Source: Acidimicrobiia bacterium (GTDB lineage: Bacteria > Actinomycetota > Acidimicrobiia > Spongiisociales > UBA5794). From it: a stretch of 36,571 bases of DNA. The notes under the pieces are model-generated. The model made no database searches. It saw nothing but the letters and a program-made list of their open reading frames with translations, and was not told the DNA's origin. The stretch spans positions 1-36,571 of the forward strand of contig JASJEG010000029.1 in NCBI GenBank assembly GCA_030064765.1. The letters are read 5' to 3'. Both the position numbers and the translations under genes were made by a program. The number at the start of each line of letters is the position of its first letter. The first letter of the stretch is position 1. This document shows positions 16,960 to 24,634 of this stretch, piece by piece.

Positions 16960-17049
16960 TTAGCCAATCTTGACGCCGGCAGCACTGCTCATTAGGGCGG
17001 CTGCGAGACTTCCAAGTGCCAGCAGGATCCTTGCCATCTTGTTACGCAT
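16960..17049 (-). CDS. Possible 29-residue hydrophobic peptide upstream of HD-GYP gene
   Basis: An ATG at 17049 opens a frame that ends in TAA at 16960. The peptide begins MRNKMARILLALGSLAAAL and ends MSSAAGVKIG. The basic start plus one hydrophobic stretch of about 14 residues looks like a short membrane or exported peptide or a leader peptide. There is no cysteine, which argues against an AgrD-type thiolactone. The ribosome site is weak (GGATCGGACGTGATCC). It lies 57 nt upstream of the HD-GYP gene on the same strand. No relative is recognised, and the frame could be chance. Confidence 0.35.
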   Translation of the reverse strand: MRNKMARILLALGSLAAALMSSAAGVKIG

Positions 17050-17077
17050 TGGATCACGTCCGATCCGGTGTTTTCTC

Positions 17078-17096
17078 TGCTCAACATGGTTGAGCA
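17078..17096. promoter_or_regulatory. Perfect inverted repeat TGCTCAAC-ATG-GTTGAGCA
   Basis: This is an 8-bp perfect dyad with a 3-bp spacer, 29 bp upstream of the small ORF. It could be a repressor operator or, in RNA, a stem with a tight loop. No poly-U follows in either direction, so an intrinsic terminator is unlikely. Confidence 0.45.
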
Positions 17097-17306
17097 CGAA
17101 GGGTATTGCGCTTCGCTCGGGGGATCACCCGGCCCGGACCGCTCCACAAACCTGTGTTGTCTAGGTGCCGATCTTGCCCCATGCCGGATGACTCAGCGTC
17201 ACCGGTCCGCCCAAAGACCACAGTCTGTAGGCACGACATTAAGGGATCCCCGACGCCTAATGCAAGAACGGTTTTCGCGACTATCCAGGTTCTGGCGGAC
17301 GAGAGC

Positions 17307-18155
17307 TCAGAAGACGCCGTCGTAACGCTCCCAGTCGACCACGGTTCCGTCCGGCAATTGCAGGACGATTGTGTCCCCACCGTTGGACCAGACGGGATCG
17401 CGCGCACACCAGTACAGGTCGCTTGCCGTGTCCGAACCGCATCCCGAATGCACGACTACGGACTGTCCCATTTCAAGGCCAAAGCCTTGCGGAAACACGA
17501 ATCGGTTCTGGGTGGACTCATCTCGCAAGATCCATCCCGACATGTCGGTGCTTCCGGAGTCACTGACGATTTCCACCCATTCGTCGTTCGCTCGTTCGGA
17601 GTCACGACCCGGGGGATTAAAGACAAAGTCGGCGATCACGGCAGCAGGTAGGGGCGCCGGCGGGCCACAAGCGGACTGAGACCACATGCCGAGGCGTGCC
17701 GCTGCTGCCGCATCGACCGCCGCAACGAACTCGGTTTCGAGGCTGTGCCCGGTCTGCAGCGCAAGGGCGTCTCCGGCCACGACGAGGGCAAGGTTGGCGT
17801 TGACGCCGTCGACAAAGACGTAGCGCAGCAGGCGACCGAACTGGTCCGTGTCTTCCTCGTCACCGACGAGAGTCAGTTCGCTCTCCCCGAGCAACGAGCC
17901 AAGGGTGTCGCGGGCGGCGTCGCCGTGGCACTCCTCACCCTCGGGCGCGTTGATCCCGATCAGCCGCACCTCGGCGAAGCTCCCGTCGTAACGTTCCACT
18001 TCGATCGAGTCGCCATCCAACACGCGGCGAAGTACGACGCGCTCCCCGGGTGATTCCGCATTCTCCGCACCAACACCATTGGTCGAACCGCCACCAGTAG
18101 TCCCGGTGCAGGCAGATGTGGCAACCACCAGGCCGGCGATGATGAGTCGGTACAT
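17307..18155 (-). CDS. Lipoprotein with staphylococcal-nuclease and lamin-tail domains
   Basis: From the ATG at 18155 the protein is 282 residues. A signal sequence ends in ATSAC, so Cys16 should be lipidated and the protein anchored outside the cell. The SNase domain runs about 40-150: VLDGDSIEV (Asp47/Asp49), VRLIGINAPEGEE (Arg64, Glu72), and DQFGRLLRY (Arg108). The usual acidic residue of DTPE is Asn69 here, a change also common in SNase-like homologues. Residues about 170-280 form a lamin-tail (LTD) domain (DFVFNPPG, NDEWVEIV, GWILRD, SNGGDTIVL). Extracellular DNA or RNA cleavage is the likely activity. The start is supported by TACATT 7 nt upstream of the ATG. Confidence 0.82.
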   Translation of the reverse strand: MYRLIIAGLVVATSACTGTTGGGSTNGVGAENAESPGERVVLRRVLDGDSIEVERYDGSFAEVRLIGINAPEGEECHGDAARDTLGSLLGESELTLVGDEEDTDQFGRLLRYVFVDGVNANLALVVAGDALALQTGHSLETEFVAAVDAAAAARLGMWSQSACGPPAPLPAAVIADFVFNPPGRDSERANDEWVEIVSDSGSTDMSGWILRDESTQNRFVFPQGFGLEMGQSVVVHSGCGSDTASDLYWCARDPVWSNGGDTIVLQLPDGTVVDWERYDGVF

Positions 18156-18162
18156 CTTTCGC

Positions 18163-18168
18163 AATGTA
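18163..18168 (-). promoter_or_regulatory. -10 box TACATT for leaderless SNase-LTD mRNA
   Basis: On the minus strand TACATT is 7 nt before the ATG at 18155. There is no Shine-Dalgarno sequence. Confidence 0.45.
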
Positions 18169-18237
18169 GTGGCCGTCGGTGGCGCTAGCCCCAGAGCTGC
18201 AGTGTCTCGAACTCGTCGTTGCGGGCTGTGTGGGGGA

Positions 18238-18648
18238 TCACTCGGTCGGCAGCCCGGCGCCAAACCAAGCCTGGATCCCGCCGTCGAGCTCGTATACCTC
18301 GGAGAATCCGATCGAGTCCATCAACGGCAGCGTGTTCGATGAACGATTGCCCGAATTGCAGTACATGACGTATGGGACGTCGAGGTCGAGTACCCCGAGC
18401 CGCTGCTCGAAGTCGCCGGCGTAGTAGTCAATGTTGATAGCCCCCTCGATATGGCCTGCGGCGAACTCCTCGGGAGTACGAATGTCGAGGATGACCAGAC
18501 CATCAGGCGGATTGCTGATGATCTCCGATACCTCGTCTACCGGGGTCAGCTGAAGGCCAGCCTCGGTAGACGTCGAGCCTCCACACGAGGCCAGTAGCGC
18601 CGCACCGGCGAGAATGACTGCGACGATTCGGATCCGATGACGGCTCAT
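18238..18648 (-). CDS. Rhodanese-domain lipoprotein
   Basis: The 136-residue precursor begins at an ATG that overlaps the stop of the upstream rhodanese gene (ATGA). A lipobox LLASC gives lipidated Cys22, so the domain lies outside the membrane. The rhodanese fold shows ILDIRTPEEFAAGHIEGAINI and an active-site loop CNSGNR with Cys97, then the C-terminal YELDGGIQAWFGAGLP. The loop keeps Cys and the closing Arg, so sulfur transfer or persulfide chemistry is possible. Its pair encodes a soluble rhodanese, suggesting sulfur handling on both sides of the membrane (inference). Confidence 0.85.
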   Translation of the reverse strand: MSRHRIRIVAVILAGAALLASCGGSTSTEAGLQLTPVDEVSEIISNPPDGLVILDIRTPEEFAAGHIEGAINIDYYAGDFEQRLGVLDLDVPYVMYCNSGNRSSNTLPLMDSIGFSEVYELDGGIQAWFGAGLPTE

Positions 18649-18959
18649 GCCATACCTATCTGCTTGAGTCCCCCCGTCAGGTTGGCGACCTGGCTGAACC
18701 CGTTGTGTACCAGGAACTGTGCCGCCAGCTGGCTGCGGTTGCCGGCGCGGCAGATGACCAGGACGGGTTGCTCCGGGTCGAGTTGGTCGAGACTCGCCGG
18801 AAGGTGGGAGAGAGACAGGGTCACGCTGTCCGGCAGAGTCCCGTGCGCCCATTCCAAGGGTTCGCGGACATCGAGAAGAATGCCACCGGTGGTCTGCTGC
18901 CACTCGCGCCAACCGGCAGCGGGCACCTGCTCTACGGCGGTCTGCTGAGCTGGGATCAA
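18645..18959 (-). CDS. Cytoplasmic single-domain rhodanese (GlpE/PspE-like)
   Basis: A TTG at 18959 preceded by GAGGAG is the best start and gives 104 residues. The frame extends further upstream, but that part has no family similarity. GILLDVREPLEWAHGTLPDSVTL is the rhodanese N-terminal motif, and VICRAGNRSQLAA carries the active-site loop CRAGNR with Cys70. LTGGLKQIG near the end is also typical. There is no signal peptide. The stop codon overlaps the start of the lipoprotein rhodanese by 4 nt, so the two are translationally coupled. Confidence 0.82.
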   Translation of the reverse strand: MIPAQQTAVEQVPAAGWREWQQTTGGILLDVREPLEWAHGTLPDSVTLSLSHLPASLDQLDPEQPVLVICRAGNRSQLAAQFLVHNGFSQVANLTGGLKQIGMA

Positions 18960-19132
18960 TGGAACTCCTCGTCTGGATGGTGCTGCGGGGCGGCAATCTA
19001 TCACAGATGCATGCGTAGATCTGCATGTTTTCTTTCTGCACTGCGCGGAGTTCCTCAGATCTAGGATCCGGCGCCCGGTCAGATGCGCAAGAATGAGCGG
19101 GGAAGCGGCAGAACCCGACCAGAGGAGAAGTG

Positions 19133-19924
19133 ATGGCTCTGCAGTACCACCTTCAGATAGACAGCGGTGATGTGGCGCCCTATGTCCTCCTGCCGGGGGA
19201 CCCGGGACGGGTGGAGACGATCGCCTCCTTCTGGGATGAGGCGCATCATGTCGCAACCAACCGTGAGTACGTGACCTACACGGGAACCTACAAGGGCGTC
19301 CCCATCAGTTGCACGTCGACCGGGATCGGGGCCCCTTCAACGGCAATCGCAATCGAAGAGCTTGCCCGCTGCGGCGTGACGACCTTCTTCCGAGTCGGCA
19401 CATGCGGAACCTTCCTCGATCATGTCGCCAATGGGGACCTGGCGATCTTCGACTCGGCGATGCGGCTCGATGGCGCGTCCCACGGCTATGCACCGCCGGA
19501 GTATCCCGCAGTGGCCGACCACCGCGTGGTTGCCGCCGCCGCAGCTGCTGCCGAAGGCCTCGACTACGCGTACCACATCGGCACCACGCGTACCGCCGAC
19601 ACCTTCTATGCCCGCCATCCTCGGCCGGGTTCCTCGTTCGGTGATTTCTGGCAGAGCTGGTGGCGACATCACTTCGAAGATCTGAAGCGTCTCAATGTCG
19701 TTGGGGCAGAGATGGAGGCGAGCCTGATCCTGGTTCTAGCCCGGGTCTGGGGGCTGCGAGCCGGCGGTGCCGCCGTCGTTGTTGACAACGTCCTCGAAGT
19801 GAGCGGCGAGTCGGGGGAATTCGACCCCGAAGAACAGTTCGTGCACGGCGCCGAGCCAATCGAGAAGCTGGCGCGCCTCGGCAACGAGACGATTCGACAC
19901 CTCTACGCAGCAGACCACGCCTAA
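19133..19924 (+). CDS. Uridine phosphorylase-type nucleoside phosphorylase
   Basis: The 263-residue protein is a PNP_UDP_1 family enzyme that cleaves a nucleoside with phosphate into base and (deoxy)ribose 1-phosphate. Visible motifs are LLPGDPGRVETI (phosphate loop, about 19-30), STGIGAPSTAIAIEEL, RVGTCGT (87-93), and VVGAEMEASLIL (189-200), whose Glu-Met-Glu contacts the ribose. The general layout fits uridine phosphorylase better than hexameric purine enzymes, but base preference cannot be settled. AGAGGAGAAG precedes the start; a GTG one codon earlier (19130) is also possible. A strong hairpin terminator follows immediately. Confidence 0.85.
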   Translation: MALQYHLQIDSGDVAPYVLLPGDPGRVETIASFWDEAHHVATNREYVTYTGTYKGVPISCTSTGIGAPSTAIAIEELARCGVTTFFRVGTCGTFLDHVANGDLAIFDSAMRLDGASHGYAPPEYPAVADHRVVAAAAAAAEGLDYAYHIGTTRTADTFYARHPRPGSSFGDFWQSWWRHHFEDLKRLNVVGAEMEASLILVLARVWGLRAGGAAVVVDNVLEVSGESGEFDPEEQFVHGAEPIEKLARLGNETIRHLYAADHA

Positions 19925-19927
19925 CAA

Positions 19928-19959
19928 GGAGGGGCGAGCACCGATGTGCTCGCCCCTCC
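19928..19959. terminator. Strong GC hairpin terminator between convergent genes
   Basis: GGAGGGGCGAGCAC, loop CGAT, then GTGCTCGCCCCTCC form a perfect 14-bp stem. It sits between the phosphorylase stop (19924) and the convergent aceA stop (19979), so it can serve both strands. There is no long T-tract, as is common for actinobacterial hairpins. Confidence 0.85.
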
Positions 19960-19978
19960 CCGTTCTACCCTGGGTGAC

Positions 19979-21259
19979 CTAGTGGAACTGCTCTTCTTCG
20001 GTTGATCCTTCGAGTGCCAGCGTGGAGGCTGTTCCGCCGCTGATTGTCGTCGCAACCGTGTCGAAATAGCCGGCTCCAACCTCGCGCTGGTGGCGGGTGG
20101 CCGTGTAGCCCTCGCCCTCCATGCCGAACTCGTGCTCCTGCAACTTGACGTATGCGGTCATGCCGTGGTCGGCATAGCCTCGTGCGAGCTCGAACATCGT
20201 CGCGTTGAGAGCATGGAATCCGGCCAGGGTGATGAACTGGAAGCGATAGCCCATGGCGCCGAGTTCCTTCTGGAACGCAGCGATAGTGGTGTCATCGAGA
20301 TGTGCCTTCCAGTTGAACGACGGCGAGCAGTTGTACGCCAGCATCTTGTCCGGGTATTCGCTCTTCATTGCATCTGCGAAGCGGGCGGCCTCATCGAGAT
20401 CCGGATGTGAGGTCTCACACCAGATGAGGTCGGCGTATGGCGCATAAGCCAGACCGCGGGCAATGGCGGCATCCATGCCGTTCCTCACTGTGAAGAACCC
20501 CTCGCTGGTGCGTTCTCCGGTAACGAATTGCCGGTCGCGCTCGTCGACATCGTTGGTCAGCAGAGTTGCCGCCAGCGAATCGGTACGGGCAACGACGATT
20601 GTTGGAACGTCGAGCACGTCGGCTGCAAGGCGCGCTGCCAGCAATGTCCGGATGTGTTGCGAAGTCGGGATGAGTACCTTTCCACCCATGTGACCGCACT
20701 TCTTCTCGGCGGCGAGCTGGTCCTCGTAGTGGATGCCGGCAGCGCCCGCGGCGATGAAGTTCTTGGCCAATTCAAAGGCATTGAGAGTGCCGCCAAACCC
20801 GGCTTCGGCATCGGCCACGATCGGAAGCATGTAGTCATGTTCGCGGCTTCCCTCCGACCATTCGATCTCGTCCATGCGGAGGAATGCGTTGTTGATGCGC
20901 CGCACCAGCGCCGGGGCCGAGTTGGCCGGATACAGCGACTGATCCGGGTAGATCTGTTCACCTAGATTGGCGTCTCCGGCAACCTGCCAGCCCGACAGAT
21001 AGATCGCCTTCAATCCGGCCTTGGCCATTTGCACCGCCTGCATGCCGGATATGGCTCCGAGTGCGTTGATGTAGTCCTCGGTCTCGAGCAGATGCCACAG
21101 GCGTTCTGCTCCCTTGCGGGCAATGGTGTGCTCGACGTTGAACGAGCCCTGCAGGCGAACGACCTCCTCAGCCGTGTAGTCGCGCTTCACATCCTTCCAA
21201 CGGGGATTGGTTTCCCAGTCTTTGCGGATCTCCTCTGCTCGTTGCTCAAAGCTGGTCAC
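19979..21259 (-). CDS. aceA: Isocitrate lyase
   Basis: This enzyme splits isocitrate into glyoxylate and succinate, the first step of the glyoxylate shunt, allowing growth on acetate and fatty acids. The 426-residue protein has the catalytic [11 protein letters not shown] with Cys188, the metal-binding [25 protein letters not shown] near the N-terminus and [10 protein letters not shown]. Length and motifs match the short actinobacterial form. The start is a GTG with GGAGGAGAGA upstream. aceB lies 30 nt upstream on the same strand, so the operon is aceB-aceA. Confidence 0.96.
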   Translation of the reverse strand: MTSFEQRAEEIRKDWETNPRWKDVKRDYTAEEVVRLQGSFNVEHTIARKGAERLWHLLETEDYINALGAISGMQAVQMAKAGLKAIYLSGWQVAGDANLGEQIYPDQSLYPANSAPALVRRINNAFLRMDEIEWSEGSREHDYMLPIVADAEAGFGGTLNAFELAKNFIAAGAAGIHYEDQLAAEKKCGHMGGKVLIPTSQHIRTLLAARLAADVLDVPTIVVARTDSLAATLLTNDVDERDRQFVTGERTSEGFFTVRNGMDAAIARGLAYAPYADLIWCETSHPDLDEAARFADAMKSEYPDKMLAYNCSPSFNWKAHLDDTTIAAFQKELGAMGYRFQFITLAGFHALNATMFELARGYADHGMTAYVKLQEHEFGMEGEGYTATRHQREVGAGYFDTVATTISGGTASTLALEGSTEEEQFH

Positions 21260-21289
21260 GGTGTCTCTCCTCCGTGTCGGGGTCGGTCT

Positions 21290-22873
21290 TCAGTCGATCA
21301 ACTCGTATGCGGGCAGTGTCAGGAACTCGGGGAAGTCAGAGCTGATTGCCACTTCTTCCAAGAGCTTGCGGGCCTCCTCGAATCGTCCGTTCTCGTAGTT
21401 GTCATCACCAAACTCGCGGCGCATCCGCGCCAGTTCCTCGTCGGCAATCTCGTGAATCGTCTCTGCGGTGACCGGCGTACCCTCTACCGTTGTCACATCG
21501 TTGTGGAGCCATTGCCACAGCTGAGAGCGTGAGATCTCGGCCGTTGCTGCATCCTCCATCAGGTTGTAGATGCCGGCCGCACCGTTGCCCCGCAGCCATG
21601 AGGCGAGGTACTGGATGGCGACGTCGACGTTCATCCGTACCCCGGCGTCGGTGATGGTTCCGCCTGCGACGGAGACGTCGAGCAGAGCGGCTGCGCTCGC
21701 TTCCACGTCGTCGCGCTGCTTGTGGAGCTGATTCGGGCGGTCACCGAGGACCTCGTCGAACACCTCGGTTGCAAGAGGGACCAAGTCGGGGTGAGCGACC
21801 CAGGTGCCGTCGTGGCCGTTACGCGATTCCAACTCCTTGTCCTCTCGCACCTTGGCGAAGGCGCGCCGGTTGATCTCCTCGTCCCGGCGGCTCGGAATGA
21901 ACGCTGCCATGCCACCCATTGCGTGAGCGCCACGCTTGTGACACGTCTTGATCAGCAGTTCCGTATACGCCTTCATGAAAGGGACCGTCATTGTCACCTG
22001 AGCGCGATCTGGGAGGAGCATGTCTGCGCGGTTGCGGAACTTCTTGATCAGAGAGAACTGGTAATCCCAGCGGCCGGCGTTGAGCCCTGCGGAGTGTTCG
22101 CGCAGTTCGTAGAGGATCTCCTCCATCTCGAACGCGGCCAGGATCGTCTCGATGAGGACGGTCGCTCGAATCGTGCCCTGGGCAATGCCAAGTAGGTCCT
22201 GGGCCGCAATGAAGACGTCGTTCCACAAGCGTGCTTCGAGATGACTCTCGAGTTTGGGGAGGTAGAAGTAGGGTCCGCTGCCCCGTGCCAGCAGCTCGGC
22301 CGCATTGTGAAAGAAGTAGAGGCCAAAGTCGAACAGGCTTCCCGACATTGGCGTCCCGTCGATGAGAACGTGCTTCTCTACCAGGTGCCAGCCGCGCGGT
22401 CTCACGAGCAGCGTTGCGGTTACGTCGTTGAGGCGATATTCGCGTCCGTCGGGTGCGTCGAACTCGATGGTGTGGCGCACTGCATCCATCAGGTTGACCT
22501 GCCCGCCGACCATGTTTGCCCAGGTGGGGGAGGCGCTGTCCTCGAAGTCGGCCATGAAGACCCGGGCTCCAGAGTTGAGCGCGTTGATCATCATCTTGCG
22601 CTCAACAGGTCCCGTGATCTCGACCCTGCGGTCCTGCAGATCAGCAGGTGCGGGCGCTACCTGCCAATCGGCGCTGCGCACCTCGGCAGTTGCGGTGAGG
22701 AATCCCGGCATGTCGCCGGCGTCGATCCGCGCTTGCCGATCGCGGCGGGCCGCCAGCAGCTCCCGACGGCGGCCATCAAAACGACGGTGCAACTCGGCTA
22801 CAAACTCGAGCGCCTCCTCGGTCAATACCTCAGCAGAGCGCTCAACCTCGGCACCCAGGATCTCAACGGCCAT
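21290..22873 (-). CDS. aceB: Malate synthase A
   Basis: This enzyme joins glyoxylate and acetyl-CoA to malate, the second step of the glyoxylate shunt. The 527-residue length is that of the A isoform. Motifs include [67 protein letters not shown] and [13 protein letters not shown]. Isoform A is uncommon in mycobacteria, which use malate synthase G, but it is found in other actinobacteria. GGGAGCGAAG precedes the ATG. The gene is divergent from the RamB-like regulator across 115 bp. Confidence 0.96.
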   Translation of the reverse strand: MAVEILGAEVERSAEVLTEEALEFVAELHRRFDGRRRELLAARRDRQARIDAGDMPGFLTATAEVRSADWQVAPAPADLQDRRVEITGPVERKMMINALNSGARVFMADFEDSASPTWANMVGGQVNLMDAVRHTIEFDAPDGREYRLNDVTATLLVRPRGWHLVEKHVLIDGTPMSGSLFDFGLYFFHNAAELLARGSGPYFYLPKLESHLEARLWNDVFIAAQDLLGIAQGTIRATVLIETILAAFEMEEILYELREHSAGLNAGRWDYQFSLIKKFRNRADMLLPDRAQVTMTVPFMKAYTELLIKTCHKRGAHAMGGMAAFIPSRRDEEINRRAFAKVREDKELESRNGHDGTWVAHPDLVPLATEVFDEVLGDRPNQLHKQRDDVEASAAALLDVSVAGGTITDAGVRMNVDVAIQYLASWLRGNGAAGIYNLMEDAATAEISRSQLWQWLHNDVTTVEGTPVTAETIHEIADEELARMRREFGDDNYENGRFEEARKLLEEVAISSDFPEFLTLPAYELID

Positions 22874-22921
22874 CTTCGCTCCCTATCCGGCGTTTCGCTC
22901 AATTCCACCACTACACCACCA

Positions 22922-22941
22922 GAGTTCAAACCAGTTGACTC
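22922..22941. promoter_or_regulatory. Imperfect inverted repeat in the aceB/ramB promoter region
   Basis: GAGTTCAA and TTGACTC form an inverted repeat (one extra T in the left arm) with a 5-bp spacer, midway in the 115-bp divergent promoter. The right arm could also be a -35 hexamer (TTGACT) for the regulator gene. It is a candidate operator for the RamB-like protein or a partner, but it does not match the published RamB motif well. Confidence 0.3.
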
Positions 22942-22974
22942 GTAAGATCGTTAGAAATTATCTGTCAGAGCATG

Positions 22975-22980
22975 TATCGT
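22975..22980 (+). promoter_or_regulatory. -10 box TATCGT upstream of the RamB-like gene
   Basis: TATCGT ends 8 nt before the ATG at 22989, consistent with a leaderless or nearly leaderless mRNA. The same hexamer lies 7 nt before the DevS-like kinase start. Confidence 0.4.
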
Positions 22981-22988
22981 CAGGATTC

Positions 22989-24434
22989 ATGGTACAAGAC
23001 AGCATTGATCCATTAGTTCTTGGACACCGGGTTCGATACTACCGAAGAAGGTTGGGGATGACCCTCGACGAGCTCGGCGAAGCCGTAGGCAAGCCGGCTC
23101 CTTATCTGTCGATGCTCGAAAACGGGAAGCGCGAGCCACGTTTGGGTCTAATCAATGCCCTCGCGGAGGCGCTTGACGTCGGGGCCGGGGACCTGTTGCT
23201 TCCGGATGCGCCGACGAAGCGAGCTCGCCTAGAAATCGGGATCGTCAAAGCGCAAGAGGATCCGGTCTACCGCGAACTGGAGTTGCCTCTGCTCAAGCCG
23301 AACGCCAAGTTGCCCGACGTGGCGCTCGAGCACATCCTCGGGCTCTACAACGAACTGAAGGGGCGTGCTCAAGCCACGATGGCGACTCGGGAGGAAGCCA
23401 GGATCGCCAACGCGGAGCTCAGAGCGGAGATGCGAGCACGGGGCAACTACTTCGCTGAGATCGAGCAGATCGCAGCCGATGCTGTGGTTGGGGCCGGCTA
23501 CAGCGGTGGAGGCTTCACCGAAGGAACGATCCAGGCTATGGCGGCGCTCTTCGGCTTTACCGTCCATCGGTCACGCGAATTGCCTTCGGCTGTCCGTTCG
23601 CTGACCGACCTGCGCAACCGCCGGATCTATATCCCGCAACGTGACTCGATCTCGGTCCGGGCGAGCCGTTCTGTCGTTCTGCAGACCCTGGGCCACTTTG
23701 CGCTAGATCATCCCGAACCAAAGGACTTCGCACAGTTTCTGCGGCAGCGGGTCGAGGCCAATTACTTTGCGGGGGCGACGCTGATGCCTGAGGTGTCGCT
23801 GGTCCCGTTCCTGCAGAGAGCCAAAGCGGACCGGGACCTTGCCGTCGAGGACATTCGCGACGCCTTCTACGTCTCCTACGAAATGGCGGCCCATCGCTTC
23901 ACCAATCTGGTCAGCCATCACCTCGATCTGCCAGTCCACTTCGTGCGCTCCGACGAGCTTGGCATCATTTGGAAGGCCTACGAGAACAACGGGGTCCCAT
24001 TCCCGCGCAATTCTGTTGGTGCCATCGAAGGGCAGCGACTGTGTCGGGAATGGGGAACCCGACAGGTGTTCCGTTCCGAGGATCGCTACTCGATCCATCA
24101 TCAGTACACGGACACGCCCGGTGGTACGTTCTGGTGCAGCACGCGAGTCGACGACTCTCGGCAGCCGCCCCATGCCATAACGATCGGAGTCGCTTTCAAC
24201 GACGCGCAGTACTTCCGGGGTCGGGATACAGATCACCGTTCGGTGTCCAAATGCCCGGATGGGATATGTTGTCGCCGCCCCAGCGATGACCTTGCCGACC
24301 GCTGGGAAGGATGGGCATTCCCCTCCGTTCGCCCCAACAGCCACGTTCTCGCTGCCATGCCGGTGGAGACCATTCCCGGAGTCGATACGACAGAGATCTA
24401 CGAGTTCCTCGATCGCCACGCCGGCATGGGATGA
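22989..24434 (+). CDS. ramB: RamB/ScfR-family regulator of acetate and short-chain fatty-acid metabolism
   Basis: The 481-residue protein has an XRE-type HTH at about 10-70 (LGMTLDELGEAVGKPAPYLSM). A middle helical region follows, then an ImmA/IrrE-like segment where the usual HExxH is degenerate (LGHFALDHP), and a C-terminal cysteine-containing domain (about 350-470, CPDGICCRRP) as in DUF2083. This order and length match RamB of Corynebacterium and Mycobacterium, which controls aceA and aceB. Its divergent position next to aceBA supports the same role here. Ligand sensing by the C-terminal domain is inferred. The true start is the ATG at 22989, although the frame is open far upstream. Confidence 0.82.
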   Translation: MVQDSIDPLVLGHRVRYYRRRLGMTLDELGEAVGKPAPYLSMLENGKREPRLGLINALAEALDVGAGDLLLPDAPTKRARLEIGIVKAQEDPVYRELELPLLKPNAKLPDVALEHILGLYNELKGRAQATMATREEARIANAELRAEMRARGNYFAEIEQIAADAVVGAGYSGGGFTEGTIQAMAALFGFTVHRSRELPSAVRSLTDLRNRRIYIPQRDSISVRASRSVVLQTLGHFALDHPEPKDFAQFLRQRVEANYFAGATLMPEVSLVPFLQRAKADRDLAVEDIRDAFYVSYEMAAHRFTNLVSHHLDLPVHFVRSDELGIIWKAYENNGVPFPRNSVGAIEGQRLCREWGTRQVFRSEDRYSIHHQYTDTPGGTFWCSTRVDDSRQPPHAITIGVAFNDAQYFRGRDTDHRSVSKCPDGICCRRPSDDLADRWEGWAFPSVRPNSHVLAAMPVETIPGVDTTEIYEFLDRHAGMG

Positions 24435-24439
24435 GAAAC

Positions 24440-24485
24440 GGCCAGTTGGGCGGTGGAGATATAGCGCCCAGAGCACGATCTGGCC
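24440..24485 (+). terminator. Nested-stem hairpin after the RamB-like gene
   Basis: Outer stem GGCCAG (24440-24445) pairs with CTGGCC (24480-24485), and inner stem TGGGCG (24447-24452) pairs with CGCCCA (24465-24470). It begins 5 nt after the stop codon. There is no T-tract, so a Rho-independent function is only likely. Confidence 0.35.
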
Positions 24486-24506
24486 GGGTAGCTTCGTAAG
24501 TATCGA

Positions 24507-24531
24507 CAGTTCAACTGCCGGTCAGTTCAAC
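24507..24531 (+). repeat. Direct repeat CAGTTCAAC x2 in promoter of the nucleotidase gene
   Basis: CAGTTCAAC occurs at 24507-24515 and 24523-24531, a 16-bp period; the first copy is also part of the palindrome CAGTTCAACTG. GTTCA repeats resemble PHO-box half-sites of actinobacteria, although those repeat every 11 bp. The gene downstream encodes a phosphoesterase. Confidence 0.4.
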
Positions 24532-24634
24532 GTCGTGCTGATTACGAATCGTTAGTTAGCAGGAGGTGACCAGGGAACCGTTCTAGTACGAAGACGGGCC
24601 TCGGCATCGTTCCGGGGCGGAGGAAGGGGATGAA

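Larger units (their letters stand above)
16903..17306 (-). other. 404-nt intergenic/leader region with hairpins upstream of the HD-GYP gene
   Basis: No large gene fits here on either strand. Read on the minus strand the region contains a possible promoter (TTGCAT, 17 nt, TTAATG, about 17243-17270). It then has a stem CCGGTGAC/GTCATCCGG (about 17184-17205), a GC-rich segment ending GAGCGAAGCGC, and a perfect inverted repeat TGCTCAAC/GTTGAGCA. A 29-codon ORF at 16960-17049 follows. The multiple stems suggest a structured leader, but no known riboswitch core (c-di-GMP GEMM or c-di-AMP ydaO) was recognised. Confidence 0.35.

Noticed and set aside
16960-17049. AgrD-type autoinducer peptide
   Set aside because: The peptide has no cysteine or serine in the right context for a (thio)lactone and no AgrB-like gene nearby.
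17050-17306. c-di-GMP (GEMM) or c-di-AMP (ydaO) riboswitch upstream of the HD-GYP gene
   Set aside because: Fragments such as GACGCTGAGTC and GGGTGATCC look similar, but the conserved cores of these classes could not be placed in order. Left as an unclassified leader.
19004-19027. Repeat CAGATGCATG...AGATCTGCATG between rhodanese and phosphorylase genes
   Set aside because: It is short and imperfect in both direct and inverted readings; no clear operator or promoter could be supported.
23680-23715. ImmA/IrrE metalloprotease activity in the RamB-like protein
   Set aside because: The HExxH motif is degenerate (LGHFALDHP), as expected for transcriptional regulators of the RamB/ScfR group rather than peptidases.
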